Made by a program: the position numbers and the translations under genes. The notes below the pieces were generated by a model. It did no database searches and was not told the DNA's origin. It saw only the letters and a program-made list of their open reading frames with translations. A stretch of 50,220 nucleotides of DNA from Clostridia bacterium (lineage in GTDB: Bacteria; Bacillota; Clostridia; Oscillospirales; CAG-272): contig JAFSAM010000036.1 in NCBI GenBank assembly GCA_017441005.1, positions 1 through 50,220 on the forward strand, given 5' to 3'. Every line of letters starts with the position of its first letter. Position 1 is the stretch's first letter. Positions 7,913 through 16,023 of this stretch are shown here, piece by piece.

Positions 7913-9358
7913 ATGTTAAAAAGCATTTTTACAAGGTACATAGCGGCATTTATGACTATTATAGTGGTCAGCTTTGCCGTACTTGCAATTCTGGTCGGGA
8001 CAATGATCTCCTCTCACTCGATAGATGAGAAAAGAACTGTCACCACCGAATCTTCTATTACTGTTAAAACCTTTTTTGAAAACGAGCTTTCTCAATCGGA
8101 AACAAACGATATTCAGCACTTTATATATTACAACTACGCAAACCTGCGAAGGACCCTTACCCTTTTCACCTCGTATGAGCAAGGTCTTGTTTTGATACTT
8201 ACAGATATCAACGGCAAAGTGCTTATAACCGACCGTCTTGCCGATTCCGAATACGTCGATGCACACATTCCTCAAGAGATAGTCGATGAAGTCTTAAAAA
8301 AGGGCAAGCTTAACGCTACTTCAAATATGGGTGGTCTATTCTCCCAAAAACAGATATTTAATGCTATTACTGTGTCCAATAAAATCGGATCCGACTGTGC
8401 GATCATTTTCGCTATATCCACAGAGGCTTCTTTAACGCACTTATCAGAGAACTTGATCAAAGCGGTAATCACGTCAATGCTTTGGGTAATGCTTGCCGCA
8501 CTGATCGTCGTATATATTTTAAGTGAAAGAATAACTGCTCCTTTAAAAAGAATAAGCAAAGCGGCAAAAGAATTTGCTAAGGGCAACTTCAAGGTGCGAG
8601 TTCCTGTTAAGGGAAATGATGAGATCTCACAGCTTTCGGAATCGTTCAACAACATGGCGTGCGATCTTGAAAACCACGAAAAGACAAGAAGTGCGTTTAT
8701 AGCCAACATCTCTCACGACCTCAGAACTCCCATGACCTCGATATCAGGCTTCATAGACGGAATGCTCGACGGAGCCATCCCCCCTGAAAAGCACGAGCAT
8801 TATCTTAAGATCGTAGCATCTGAGGTAAAAAGGCTTTCGCGCCTCGTCTCTTCCCTGCTTGAAATATCAAAATTTGAAGCTGGCGAAAAAAAGCTTGTCT
8901 ACAGCGAATTTGATATTTGCGAAATGGCAAGACAGATCGTACTCTCTTTTGAAAAAAAGATAGACGAAAAACGATTGATCGTTGACTTTGACTGCGACGA
9001 TTTTAATTTAAATGTAAACGCAGATAAAGACTCCATACATCAAATACTTTATAATCTCTGCGATAATGCCGTAAAATTCTCAAAAGAAGGCGGAAAATAC
9101 ATAATTTCCATTAAACAAAAGGGAAAACGCGTTTTTGTTTCGGTCTACAATGAGGGACAGGGTATTTCTCCCGACGACCTCCCGTTCATTTTCGACAGAT
9201 TCTACAAAAGCGACAAGAGCCGCGGACTCGACAAAACGGGTGTAGGTCTTGGATTGTTCATCTCAAAAACCATAATCGAAGCACATAATCAGGAAATATG
9301 GGCAAAGAGCGCATACGGCGAGTATTGCGAATTTGTGTTCACACTTGAAAAGGCATAA
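7913..9358 (+). CDS. Two-component sensor histidine kinase with HAMP domain
   Basis: The 481-residue kinase has a membrane segment at about 10-32, an extracytoplasmic sensing region (about 33-180), a second membrane segment (about 185-204), a HAMP domain (about 204-255), the H-box ISHDLRTPM with His268, N-box NLCDNAVKF (Asn385) and G-box GVGLGLFIS (443-451). I chose the ATG at 7913 because AGAGG (7901-7905) precedes it by 7 bases; an in-frame ATG at 7880 falls inside the terminator hairpin. It pairs with the regulator at 7147. Confidence 0.93.
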   Translation: MLKSIFTRYIAAFMTIIVVSFAVLAILVGTMISSHSIDEKRTVTTESSITVKTFFENELSQSETNDIQHFIYYNYANLRRTLTLFTSYEQGLVLILTDINGKVLITDRLADSEYVDAHIPQEIVDEVLKKGKLNATSNMGGLFSQKQIFNAITVSNKIGSDCAIIFAISTEASLTHLSENLIKAVITSMLWVMLAALIVVYILSERITAPLKRISKAAKEFAKGNFKVRVPVKGNDEISQLSESFNNMACDLENHEKTRSAFIANISHDLRTPMTSISGFIDGMLDGAIPPEKHEHYLKIVASEVKRLSRLVSSLLEISKFEAGEKKLVYSEFDICEMARQIVLSFEKKIDEKRLIVDFDCDDFNLNVNADKDSIHQILYNLCDNAVKFSKEGGKYIISIKQKGKRVFVSVYNEGQGISPDDLPFIFDRFYKSDKSRGLDKTGVGLGLFISKTIIEAHNQEIWAKSAYGEYCEFVFTLEKA

Positions 9359-9477
9359 GCACAATACTTTACAAAGATATAACGGTATTTCCACAAAACA
9401 GTCATTTTTTATTAAAACTTTACTGTTATCATCAAGATGTAGATTGATTGCTATTAACCGGAAAGGAGGAATAAGTT

Positions 9478-10029
9478 TTGGACAAAAACAACAATACGTT
9501 TTCAACGCAGAATACAACAGAAAACGTAAACGGTATCAAGACGGTAGACGGATTCAATACCTATCAAAGTATAAAAAACCAAAAATTTTCCTTTGACAAG
9601 AATCTTTTGATCGTTTATCTTGTTATTTTAGTTCTTCTTATAACCTCCGTATTTGTGTTTGCTTCGTCGATCTACACGGTGTATTCCAATGATGATTCGA
9701 CTACATCAAGCGACGGAGATTCGAGTTTCACAAAAGTCAAGGCTGTGTATCAAACAAACGGTTCTTTGAAAATACAACAGATCGACAGTACGATTGCAGA
9801 AATTTATGAGATTCCGGTCGGCGTGAAGATAATCGAAATAGATCATACAAATCCGCTTTTTAATGGGCTTAAGGTAGGCGACATCATTGTATCGTGCGCC
9901 GGGAAAGACGTACTCTCAATAAATGATCTCAACTTCAATACGCCGTATGCACCGTTAGAGGAGCATTTTATAAGCTATAAAATTTTCAGAAACGGTATTT
10001 ACAGAACAATAATCCCTTTTGAAGAATAA
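9478..10029 (+). CDS. Membrane-anchored PDZ-domain protein
   Basis: The 183-residue protein has a polar N-terminus, one transmembrane segment (about 42-64), a short linker, and an extracytoplasmic PDZ-like domain (about 95-180) with the ligand-loop region IPVGVKIIEID and the core GLKVGDIIVSCAGKDV. No protease domain is present, unlike DegP/HtrA proteins, so it may bind peptides or regulate a partner. The start is TTG with a strong AAAGGAGG site 8 bases upstream. It follows the histidine kinase by 119 bases and ends at an intrinsic terminator, so it may be cotranscribed. Confidence 0.75.
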   Translation: MDKNNNTFSTQNTTENVNGIKTVDGFNTYQSIKNQKFSFDKNLLIVYLVILVLLITSVFVFASSIYTVYSNDDSTTSSDGDSSFTKVKAVYQTNGSLKIQQIDSTIAEIYEIPVGVKIIEIDHTNPLFNGLKVGDIIVSCAGKDVLSINDLNFNTPYAPLEEHFISYKIFRNGIYRTIIPFEE

Positions 10030-10037
10030 ACACCAAT

Positions 10038-10078
10038 AAAACAGTTCCGAGTACTTTGTAAATTCGGAGCTGTTTTTT
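10038..10078 (+). terminator. Intrinsic terminator after the PDZ gene
   Basis: AAAACAGTTCCGA (10038-10050) pairs with TCGGAGCTGTTTT (10064-10076) with one wobble, followed by a T-run. Confidence 0.85.
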
Positions 10079-10100
10079 AGTTGCTGATCACAATCGACTA

Positions 10101-10129
10101 TTGACATATTAAAAACACAATGTTAGAAT
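10101..10129 (+). promoter_or_regulatory. Promoter of hprK
   Basis: TTGACA (10101-10106), 17 bases, TAGAAT (10124-10129), with an extended -10 TG at 10121-10122. Confidence 0.8.
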
Positions 10130-10162
10130 ACTTATATACAGATTTTTTAAGGAGAAATGAAT

Positions 10163-11089
10163 ATGTCTGAAAAATATGTTGTGTCACTTGACAGTATAAT
10201 CAAAGATTTCCAGCTTGAGGTCCTTAATATGCCCGAGGGAGAAAAGATCAACATCGAGTCCTCCGACATAAGCCGTCCGGGATTGCCCCTTTCGGGATTC
10301 TTTGGCTATTTTGACCCATTGCGCATTCAGATACTCGGAAAGACCGAATACGGTTATCTTGAAGATTTTTCACATAACATTCAGCTCGAAAAGCTTGACG
10401 CGTTTTTCAGCAAAAAACCGGCAGCTGTCGTTGTCACATCGAGCCTTGAAATATCTCCGCAAATGATCGATATTGCAAAAAAATATGACGTTCCCCTGCT
10501 CCGCACAGAATGGAGAACGTCCGAATTTACGGCAAATATAATTTCATCATTGAAAGTAAGTCTCGCACCACGAATCACCCGACACGGTGTATTAGTCGAC
10601 GTCTACGGCGAAGGTATGCTTATCATAGGTGAAAGCGGTGTCGGTAAAAGCGAAACAGCCATCGAGCTTGTAAAAAGGGGGCACCGCCTCGTTGCAGACG
10701 ACGCGGTCGACATCAAAAAGGTATCCTCAAAAACACTTGTCGGCTCCGCGCCCGAGCTTATTCGTCACTACGTTGAATTGCGCGGTATAGGAGTTGTCGA
10801 CGTATGCAGAATATTCGGTATGGGTGCTGTCAAGGACACAAAAAAGATAGATATGATCATCAATCTTGAACCTTGGGAAGACGGAAAAATGTATGACCGT
10901 CTGGGTGCTGACGTCGAGTATACGGACATTATGGGCATCAAAGTGCCCACCACCACCATCCCGGTAAATCCCGGAAGAAACCTTGCCATCATTCTCGAAA
11001 TAGCGGCTATGAACAACCACCAAAAGAAGATGGGCTTCAACACTGCTGAAGACCTTAACAACAGACTTATGAACCTTATGCCGCAGTAA
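10163..11089 (+). CDS. hprK: HPr kinase/phosphorylase
   Basis: This 308-residue enzyme phosphorylates and dephosphorylates Ser46 of HPr and so controls carbon catabolite repression in Firmicutes. Visible features are the Walker A loop GESGVGKSE (156-164), catalytic His141 in RHGVLVDVYG, the acidic pair DD at 179-180, the ELRGIGVVDV segment, and the C-terminal signature NPGRNLAIILE. Length is usual for the family. The second ATG (10163) is preferred because AAGGAG (10149-10154) is 8 bases upstream; the first ATG (10157) is only 2 bases from it. It stands alone between its own promoter and terminator, not next to lgt as in Bacillus. Confidence 0.97.
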   Translation: MSEKYVVSLDSIIKDFQLEVLNMPEGEKINIESSDISRPGLPLSGFFGYFDPLRIQILGKTEYGYLEDFSHNIQLEKLDAFFSKKPAAVVVTSSLEISPQMIDIAKKYDVPLLRTEWRTSEFTANIISSLKVSLAPRITRHGVLVDVYGEGMLIIGESGVGKSETAIELVKRGHRLVADDAVDIKKVSSKTLVGSAPELIRHYVELRGIGVVDVCRIFGMGAVKDTKKIDMIINLEPWEDGKMYDRLGADVEYTDIMGIKVPTTTIPVNPGRNLAIILEIAAMNNHQKKMGFNTAEDLNNRLMNLMPQ

Positions 11090-11106
11090 TTATTTTATAT
11101 ACAGCA

Positions 11107-11145
11107 ACAAATGCCCACGGTTAATTTCCGCGGGCATTTGTTTTA
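11107..11145 (+). terminator. Intrinsic terminator of hprK
   Basis: ACAAATGCCCACGG (11107-11120) pairs with CCGCGGGCATTTGT (11128-11141) with one mismatch, then TTT. Confidence 0.85.
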
Positions 11146-11148
11146 CTC

Positions 11149-11188
11149 AAAAAACGTGATACGGAAATAACTCGTACCACGTTTTTTT
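11149..11188 (-). terminator. Terminator of the first lipoprotein paralog
   Basis: AAAAAACGTGATACG (11149-11163) pairs with CGTACCACGTTTTTT (11173-11187) with one wobble. A- and T-runs on both sides let it work in both directions; it follows the lipoprotein stop on the minus strand. Confidence 0.8.
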
Positions 11189-11194
11189 ATTTGC

Positions 11195-12445
11195 TTATTT
11201 ATTAATCGAGAAATCAAACCTTCCGAGTTCTGAACTTCCGCGAGAAATACCTGCTGTAACAACAAGTGTATATTCACCGTTTTCAAGTCCTTCGGTAAGT
11301 GTAGTACCGTATTTTCTCAAGCTTACAGAGTACGACTTAGCCATATCGTATGCTTTGGAACGCTTTACAAACTGTCCATCTTTTGTATAAACGTCGAGGT
11401 GTACGTATCTGATGGGGAAATTAGATTTTACAACGCTTCCCAATACACCCTTCTGAATCTGAACCTCGGTTACTTCATTGTCGAGCGTAATATAAGGTAT
11501 TTCACACTCATAAACAGGCTTATCGTAAATTGCAAGAGACAACGGAACGTAATCGGTTGTACGGAGTGCATCAAAGGTATAAATATGATCAACATACCAA
11601 GTTGTCTTTACGCCATCTGTTCTGGAAGCGTCAAAAGAGTTTGTCTGCTCGATACACTTAATATAACTTCTTGTCATATTGATCTTACCGGCAGCATTTC
11701 TTACAATTACAGGTTCCTCAACAACAACGCGAAGGTGAGAGTTATCGTTTATAAGGTCTTGTCTGATAACCATATCGCCCTTTTTGAGCTTTGCATAAGA
11801 TTCATTCATAGTTTCAGGTGTGTTTGCATCAATAATCTGTTTGGTCTGCTGAACACCTTCGGGAATCGTATATTCACCAACTATAACGCCCTTAAAATCC
11901 TTCAAGCCGGGAGTCAAATCGCTGGAATAACCGCAAGTATCGGGGTCAAACTGCTGAATGGCGTTCATTACGGAAGAAATACACTGTACGCCGAAAACAT
12001 CTTTCCAAGCTGTCGACTCGCTGGTGTATCTGCCATTCACCAATGCTTCTTCAAACTGAATGTAGCTTACCTTGGTGTCGGCATATGGGATACCTGTGTA
12101 CTTCTCGCCTCTTTTAAAGGTAAGGTTTATTCCCCAGCTGTTAAACGTTTCGTATACGCCGAAATCTGCGCCGCAAACCCATTCGATCGATGACTGTTTT
12201 CTCATATAGTCTACGATAACGTCTCTGAAAGGCTCTGCAGGAAGGTCAAACAAAACTGCCTTGTAGTAATCGTCAACGTTTATCGGTATGATAGGACCTT
12301 TGTTTTCATCCTCAGGTGTAGTTTCTTCAACAGCCCCGGTACCGTCACCGGTCACTGTCTCTTTAGGCTCTTCTTTGCCTCCTCCACATGCAACAAGTGC
12401 AAACGAAAGAATCAAAACAAGCAAGAAAGATAAAAGCTTTTTCAT
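11195..12445 (-). CDS. Paralogous lipoprotein 1 of 4 (possible NlpC/P60-like fold)
   Basis: A 416-residue secreted lipoprotein with lipobox LVAC (Cys20), then an acidic Thr/Glu/Pro-rich linker (21-55). The first folded region (about 58-300) has YTGIPYADT, an invariant Cys155 in GVQCISSVMNAIQQF, LKKGDMV, and His237 in SHLRVVVEEP; this order (Y-x-G-x-P, Cys, GD, His) recalls divergent NlpC/P60 papain-like enzymes, but no family is recognised. EQTNSFD and WYVDHIY are shared by all four paralogs. The C-terminal region (about 315-416) looks like a beta-sandwich, with SNFPIRYV and LVVTAGISRG. The ATG has a GAGG site 8 bases upstream. The N-terminal half is closest to the paralog at 18303. Function unknown. 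Confidence 0.8.
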   Translation of the reverse strand: MKKLLSFLLVLILSFALVACGGGKEEPKETVTGDGTGAVEETTPEDENKGPIIPINVDDYYKAVLFDLPAEPFRDVIVDYMRKQSSIEWVCGADFGVYETFNSWGINLTFKRGEKYTGIPYADTKVSYIQFEEALVNGRYTSESTAWKDVFGVQCISSVMNAIQQFDPDTCGYSSDLTPGLKDFKGVIVGEYTIPEGVQQTKQIIDANTPETMNESYAKLKKGDMVIRQDLINDNSHLRVVVEEPVIVRNAAGKINMTRSYIKCIEQTNSFDASRTDGVKTTWYVDHIYTFDALRTTDYVPLSLAIYDKPVYECEIPYITLDNEVTEVQIQKGVLGSVVKSNFPIRYVHLDVYTKDGQFVKRSKAYDMAKSYSVSLRKYGTTLTEGLENGEYTLVVTAGISRGSSELGRFDFSINK

Positions 12446-12500
12446 AAATTCAACCTCGTTTTACTAATTTCGATAAATGTAAACTCATATATCTTTTACA

Positions 12501-12529
12501 ATTATACAATAAAGGTTGGTAATTTGCAA
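12501..12529 (-). promoter_or_regulatory. Promoter of lipoprotein paralog 1
   Basis: On the minus strand TTGCAA (12529-12524), 17 bases, TATAAT (12506-12501). It shows that this gene can be transcribed separately from the paralog upstream. Confidence 0.7.
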
Positions 12530-12606
12530 TATCCTATTTTAAGCATATATGGATTTTTCGTAACAAAATAATATATATCCGACCAATATGCACATATTCA
12601 AAAAGA

Positions 12607-12635
12607 AAGAGATGCAAAATCATTGCACCTCTTTT
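12607..12635 (-). terminator. Terminator of lipoprotein paralog 2
   Basis: AAAGAGATGCAA (12607-12618) pairs with TTGCACCTCTTT (12624-12635) with one wobble; the minus strand continues U-rich. Confidence 0.75.
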
Positions 12636-12646
12636 ATTACGCCTAT

Positions 12647-13936
12647 TTAATTGTAGGTAAACTCTACCCTTGCAAGCTCGGCATTACCTCTTGCAATACC
12701 GGAAGTTAATACAAATGTATACTGCTCGCCGTGGGCAAGTCCTTTAAATGTGTCTGTAAAATACTTTCTCAAAGAATAAGAGAAGATATCCTGAAGACCG
12801 CCCTGCTCATCGTACACAACGCTGTTTCCGTCTTTATCAAAAATTTCGACAGTTACAAAACGCAATGGGAAATTGGACTTTACAGTACTGCTAAAAGCGC
12901 CTTTTGCCAGAACCGAGGGAGTGATCTCATTATCGAGAACGATGTAAGGCACCTCCATTTCGCCAATAGACTTACTGTAGCTCTTCGGTCTGATCGGAAC
13001 GTAACCCGTATCATAAAGTGAAACCAATGAATACTGATGGTCAACGTACCAGTTCGTTTTCACGCCGTCAGATCTTTTTGCATCAAAAGCATTTGTCTGT
13101 TCAATCGTCTTGACGTAGCTTCTTGAAGGAATTATTTTACCTGCGGCAGTTTTTACTATAGTCGGTTCTTCTACAACTACACGGATATGGAGGTAATCCT
13201 TCTTATCAAAGCTCTTTCTGTATACTATATCGCCCTTTTTAAGAGACATATAAGCTTCATACATTGTATCTCTGCCGTTTTCTTGGCAAATTGCGTTTGT
13301 GGAAATCGCGTCCTTGGAAGCTTTATAAGTTCCTACCATTTCGAGAGCAAACGTGTCTCTGCCCGGTACCCAGTCAGCCGTCCAGCCTTCAAGCGGTTCA
13401 AACTGCTGTACAGCACAGCGAACTGCAGACCAACAGTCCATACCGGGAGCTGTTCTCCATCCCTTGCCGCCCGAAGTAAACGTTCCGTCTACGAGCAAGC
13501 CGGTAAACGTATCGTAGTTCACAAAATAGTTTGTATAAGGAAGACCTGTATACTTTGTGCCCTTTTTATAGTCCAAAGCAACGGTCCAGTCGTTGTTACC
13601 GATTATCTCGTTCATCGAAAAATTTTCAGCTGCTGTCCATTCCAGCGACGCATACTTTCTCATTTCTTCTACTATTACGTCTCTGAAATTTCCCTCGGGA
13701 AGGTCAAATTCAACTACCTTATAGTACTTTGCCCTTTCCTCCTCTGTAAGTCTGATGGGCTCTTCTTTTTCAGGAGACGTTGTATCATCTTCCGCCATAG
13801 TCCCGATTTCAGCATCAGTTCCGCCTTCTTCCTCGGTCTGTGCGCTTGTTTTATCGCTGTCCGTGCTTTCACTGCCGCAAGCTGCAAGTAAACTTAAACT
13901 AAGCACAAGAGCAAGTATCAACAATATTTTTTTCAT
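12647..13936 (-). CDS. Paralogous lipoprotein 2 of 4 (possible NlpC/P60-like fold)
   Basis: A 429-residue homolog of its neighbours, with lipobox LAAC (Cys20) and a long acidic linker to about residue 65. It keeps YTGLPYTNY, the invariant Cys168 in GMDCWSAVRCAVQQF, KKGDIVYR and His250 in LHIRVVVEEP, then TIEQTNAFD, NWYVDHQYS, and the C-terminal sandwich region SNFPLRFV and VLTSGIARGNAEL. It is the most diverged of the four around the Cys motif. AAAGGAG lies 7 bases before the ATG. It is divergent from the AraC regulator at 14129, and their promoters share the same -10 sequence. Function unknown. Confidence 0.8.
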   Translation of the reverse strand: MKKILLILALVLSLSLLAACGSESTDSDKTSAQTEEEGGTDAEIGTMAEDDTTSPEKEEPIRLTEEERAKYYKVVEFDLPEGNFRDVIVEEMRKYASLEWTAAENFSMNEIIGNNDWTVALDYKKGTKYTGLPYTNYFVNYDTFTGLLVDGTFTSGGKGWRTAPGMDCWSAVRCAVQQFEPLEGWTADWVPGRDTFALEMVGTYKASKDAISTNAICQENGRDTMYEAYMSLKKGDIVYRKSFDKKDYLHIRVVVEEPTIVKTAAGKIIPSRSYVKTIEQTNAFDAKRSDGVKTNWYVDHQYSLVSLYDTGYVPIRPKSYSKSIGEMEVPYIVLDNEITPSVLAKGAFSSTVKSNFPLRFVTVEIFDKDGNSVVYDEQGGLQDIFSYSLRKYFTDTFKGLAHGEQYTFVLTSGIARGNAELARVEFTYN

Positions 13937-14012
13937 AATTTCACTCCTTTGATTATTTGATTAATCATCAAAAATAACTCCTTGCAAGTTCTGCACTTGA
14001 ACAAATTTGAAC

Positions 14013-14040
14013 TTGACAATTTATTATTTTATTGTATAAT
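14013..14040 (+). promoter_or_regulatory. Promoter of AraC regulator 1
   Basis: TTGACA (14013-14018), 16 bases, TATAAT (14035-14040). Its -10 overlaps the -10 of the opposite promoter serving lipoprotein 2. Confidence 0.8.
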
Positions 14041-14065
14041 AGCATAAACTCACAATGTTTTTCAA
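14036..14065 (-). promoter_or_regulatory. Promoter of lipoprotein 2, sharing its -10 with the opposite promoter
   Basis: On the minus strand TTGAAA (14065-14060), 18 bases, TATTAT (14041-14036), preceded by TGC (extended -10). The heptamer TATAATA at 14035-14041 serves both strands, so RNA polymerase probably cannot occupy both promoters at once. Confidence 0.65.
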
Positions 14066-14128
14066 TGAACTACATTATCCATAAAAAATATAATTTTTGC
14101 ACTAAATTGACCAAGAGGTGTTTTTTTT

Positions 14129-14938
14129 ATGAACTTAATTAATCAAACTCAATTTTTTATAAGGGTTACAGGAAAAAACATTGTACCCATACCGCGTTTT
14201 GTAATAGATTTTTATCATCTCACCATAGTTCTTAAAGGCAGTTTTACTTATATTGTTAACTGCAAAGAGATTGTAGTCAAAGAAAATGATGCGCTTCTGC
14301 TCCCTAACGGAACAGACAGAGAACGTTTATATCACCCAGACTCCGCTGACTTTATCATTTTTAATTACATTCCAACCAATAATTCCAAAATAAATGAACC
14401 AATCCATTTCAAAAATGCCGTCAACCAACAGATTACCACATTACTTAATGCTTATCCTTATAAATTTTATCAAGCAAACGACTATACCCATTACTCGGGA
14501 CGGGTATATCAAAAATATACTGCATATGAAGCAGATAAAGTTAAAGCGATTTTGCACAATCTTTTCAACTGCATTCTTATTGATCTTTTTGATTTTCAAA
14601 ACTACAGAACTAAAAATGCACACGTCATTAAAATGCTGAAATTCATTGAAGAAAACATCAAAATGCCTTTAACCTTAAATGACGTAAGCTCTGCTACACA
14701 CCTTTCAAAAGAATATACTGCCCGTGTTTTCAAAAAAGAAATCGGAATGACCGTAAGCGAATATATCAATCGGCAAAAACTTATTTTGGCAAAAAATATG
14801 ATTTCAAGTAATTCCCTTTCGCTTCAGGAAATATCAGAAGAATTGGGATACCAAAACTACAACTATTTTTCCAGAATCTTCAAAGAACATTTCGGAATTC
14901 CTCCAATCAAGCTAAAAAACGAACTAAAACAATATTAA
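14129..14938 (+). CDS. AraC-family regulator 1 of 4 (cupin sensor)
   Basis: The 269-residue protein has an N-terminal cupin-like domain (FYHLTIVLKGSF, KENDALLLPNGT) and a C-terminal AraC double helix-turn-helix (about 170-265: LSKEYTARVFKKEIG and ISEELGYQNYNYFSRIFKEHFG). AAGAGGTG precedes the ATG. It is transcribed away from lipoprotein 2 and is most like the regulator at 17479 in the cupin part (DALLLP, RERL, FNY). AraC activators usually control a divergent neighbour, so lipoprotein 2 is the likely target. The ligand is unknown. Confidence 0.9.
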   Translation: MNLINQTQFFIRVTGKNIVPIPRFVIDFYHLTIVLKGSFTYIVNCKEIVVKENDALLLPNGTDRERLYHPDSADFIIFNYIPTNNSKINEPIHFKNAVNQQITTLLNAYPYKFYQANDYTHYSGRVYQKYTAYEADKVKAILHNLFNCILIDLFDFQNYRTKNAHVIKMLKFIEENIKMPLTLNDVSSATHLSKEYTARVFKKEIGMTVSEYINRQKLILAKNMISSNSLSLQEISEELGYQNYNYFSRIFKEHFGIPPIKLKNELKQY

Positions 14939-15051
14939 AAAAATCTCAAAAGAATGCTGTAAAACTCTTGCATTTTCAATCTGTTTTTTATATACTTATC
15001 CCTTTGCAACGCTGACAAAATCCACTCTGCAAAACTATAATAATCTTGCGC

Positions 15052-15079
15052 TTGACTTTTTTTAATATTTAAATATAAT
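15052..15079 (+). promoter_or_regulatory. Promoter of AraC regulator 2
   Basis: TTGACT (15052-15057), 16 bases, TATAAT (15074-15079). No hairpin terminator is seen after regulator 1, so read-through from it is also possible. Confidence 0.7.
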
Positions 15080-15161
15080 ATAATCAAGTAGGCATTTTTA
15101 TAAATTTGTTATATTTTTATATTTTAGCATTTTATTGATACTAAACAGGAAAGGGTTTTTT

Positions 15162-15977
15162 ATGAATTACGTCAGTAAGCTTTACTATTATTTGAGAATA
15201 AATGCCCAGCGATCCAGCGGAGTCGCTCAAAAAACTATCACGTTTTATCACCTGGTAATAAACCTCAAGGGGAGTTACCTGATAACAGTCAACGGCAACG
15301 ACTACCACTTAAAAGAAAACGACGCTATCCTTTTGCCGCCCGGTTCTTTAAGAAAAAGAGGTCCTTCCACAGAACCGAGCGAATACGTCATTTTCAATTT
15401 CAATATGCCCAAAGAAAACGCAGTAACCGGTTGTATTCACTTCAAAAATGCAGTTACGCCCTTCTTGCGCAACCTGCTCAATTCTTACACATATAAATAC
15501 TATAACGACGTTACGTTTCCTTTCAAATTCTATGTATTGCCAAACCAAAACATCGACGATACACGTGAACAAGAAAAGATCAGATCCATTCTGCACAACG
15601 TATCAAACTGCGTTATGATCGAGCTTTTTGACAGTTTAAATTATTCAACAGACAACAAACACGTTATTTCCACCATCAGATACATTAACGATCATGTCTA
15701 TGAGTCGCTTACTTTAGGCTCAGTTTGCAAAGAGATACACCTCTCAAAAGAATACATTTCAAGACTTTTCAAAAAAGAAATGAATATGACTGTCACCGAA
15801 TATATCATTTCACAAAAGCTTTCACTTGCAAAAAATCTCCTCTCGAGCGAAGATATGAATTTGCAAAGCATTTCCGAAAAGATCGGCTATCAGGACTACA
15901 ACTATTTTTCAAGAACATTTAAAAAGCACTACGGCATCTCCCCGATCAAGATGAAAAAGGAAATGTTGAAAAAATAA
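15162..15977 (+). CDS. AraC-family regulator 2 of 4 (cupin sensor)
   Basis: The 271-residue protein has a cupin-like N-domain (FYHLVINLKGSY, KENDAILLPPGS) and an AraC helix-turn-helix C-domain (HLSKEYISRLFKKE, ISEKIGYQDYNYFSRTFKKH). I chose the ATG at 15162 because AGGAAAGGG ends 6 bases before it; a TTG at 15135 has no such site. Unlike the other three regulators it has no lipoprotein gene immediately upstream on the opposite strand. Its sensor domain is closest to the regulator at 20015 (ENDAILLPPGS, PSxYxIxNF). Confidence 0.9.
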   Translation: MNYVSKLYYYLRINAQRSSGVAQKTITFYHLVINLKGSYLITVNGNDYHLKENDAILLPPGSLRKRGPSTEPSEYVIFNFNMPKENAVTGCIHFKNAVTPFLRNLLNSYTYKYYNDVTFPFKFYVLPNQNIDDTREQEKIRSILHNVSNCVMIELFDSLNYSTDNKHVISTIRYINDHVYESLTLGSVCKEIHLSKEYISRLFKKEMNMTVTEYIISQKLSLAKNLLSSEDMNLQSISEKIGYQDYNYFSRTFKKHYGISPIKMKKEMLKK

Positions 15978-15982
15978 TCACA

Positions 15983-16020
15983 AAAAATACCGTTTCAGCA
16001 TATTACTGAAACGGCTTTTT
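15983..16020. terminator. Bidirectional terminator between AraC 2 and lipoprotein 3
   Basis: CCGTTTCAG (15990-15998) pairs perfectly with CTGAAACGG (16006-16014), flanked by an A-run on the left and a T-run on the right, between two convergent genes. Confidence 0.85.
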
Positions 16021-16023
16021 TGT

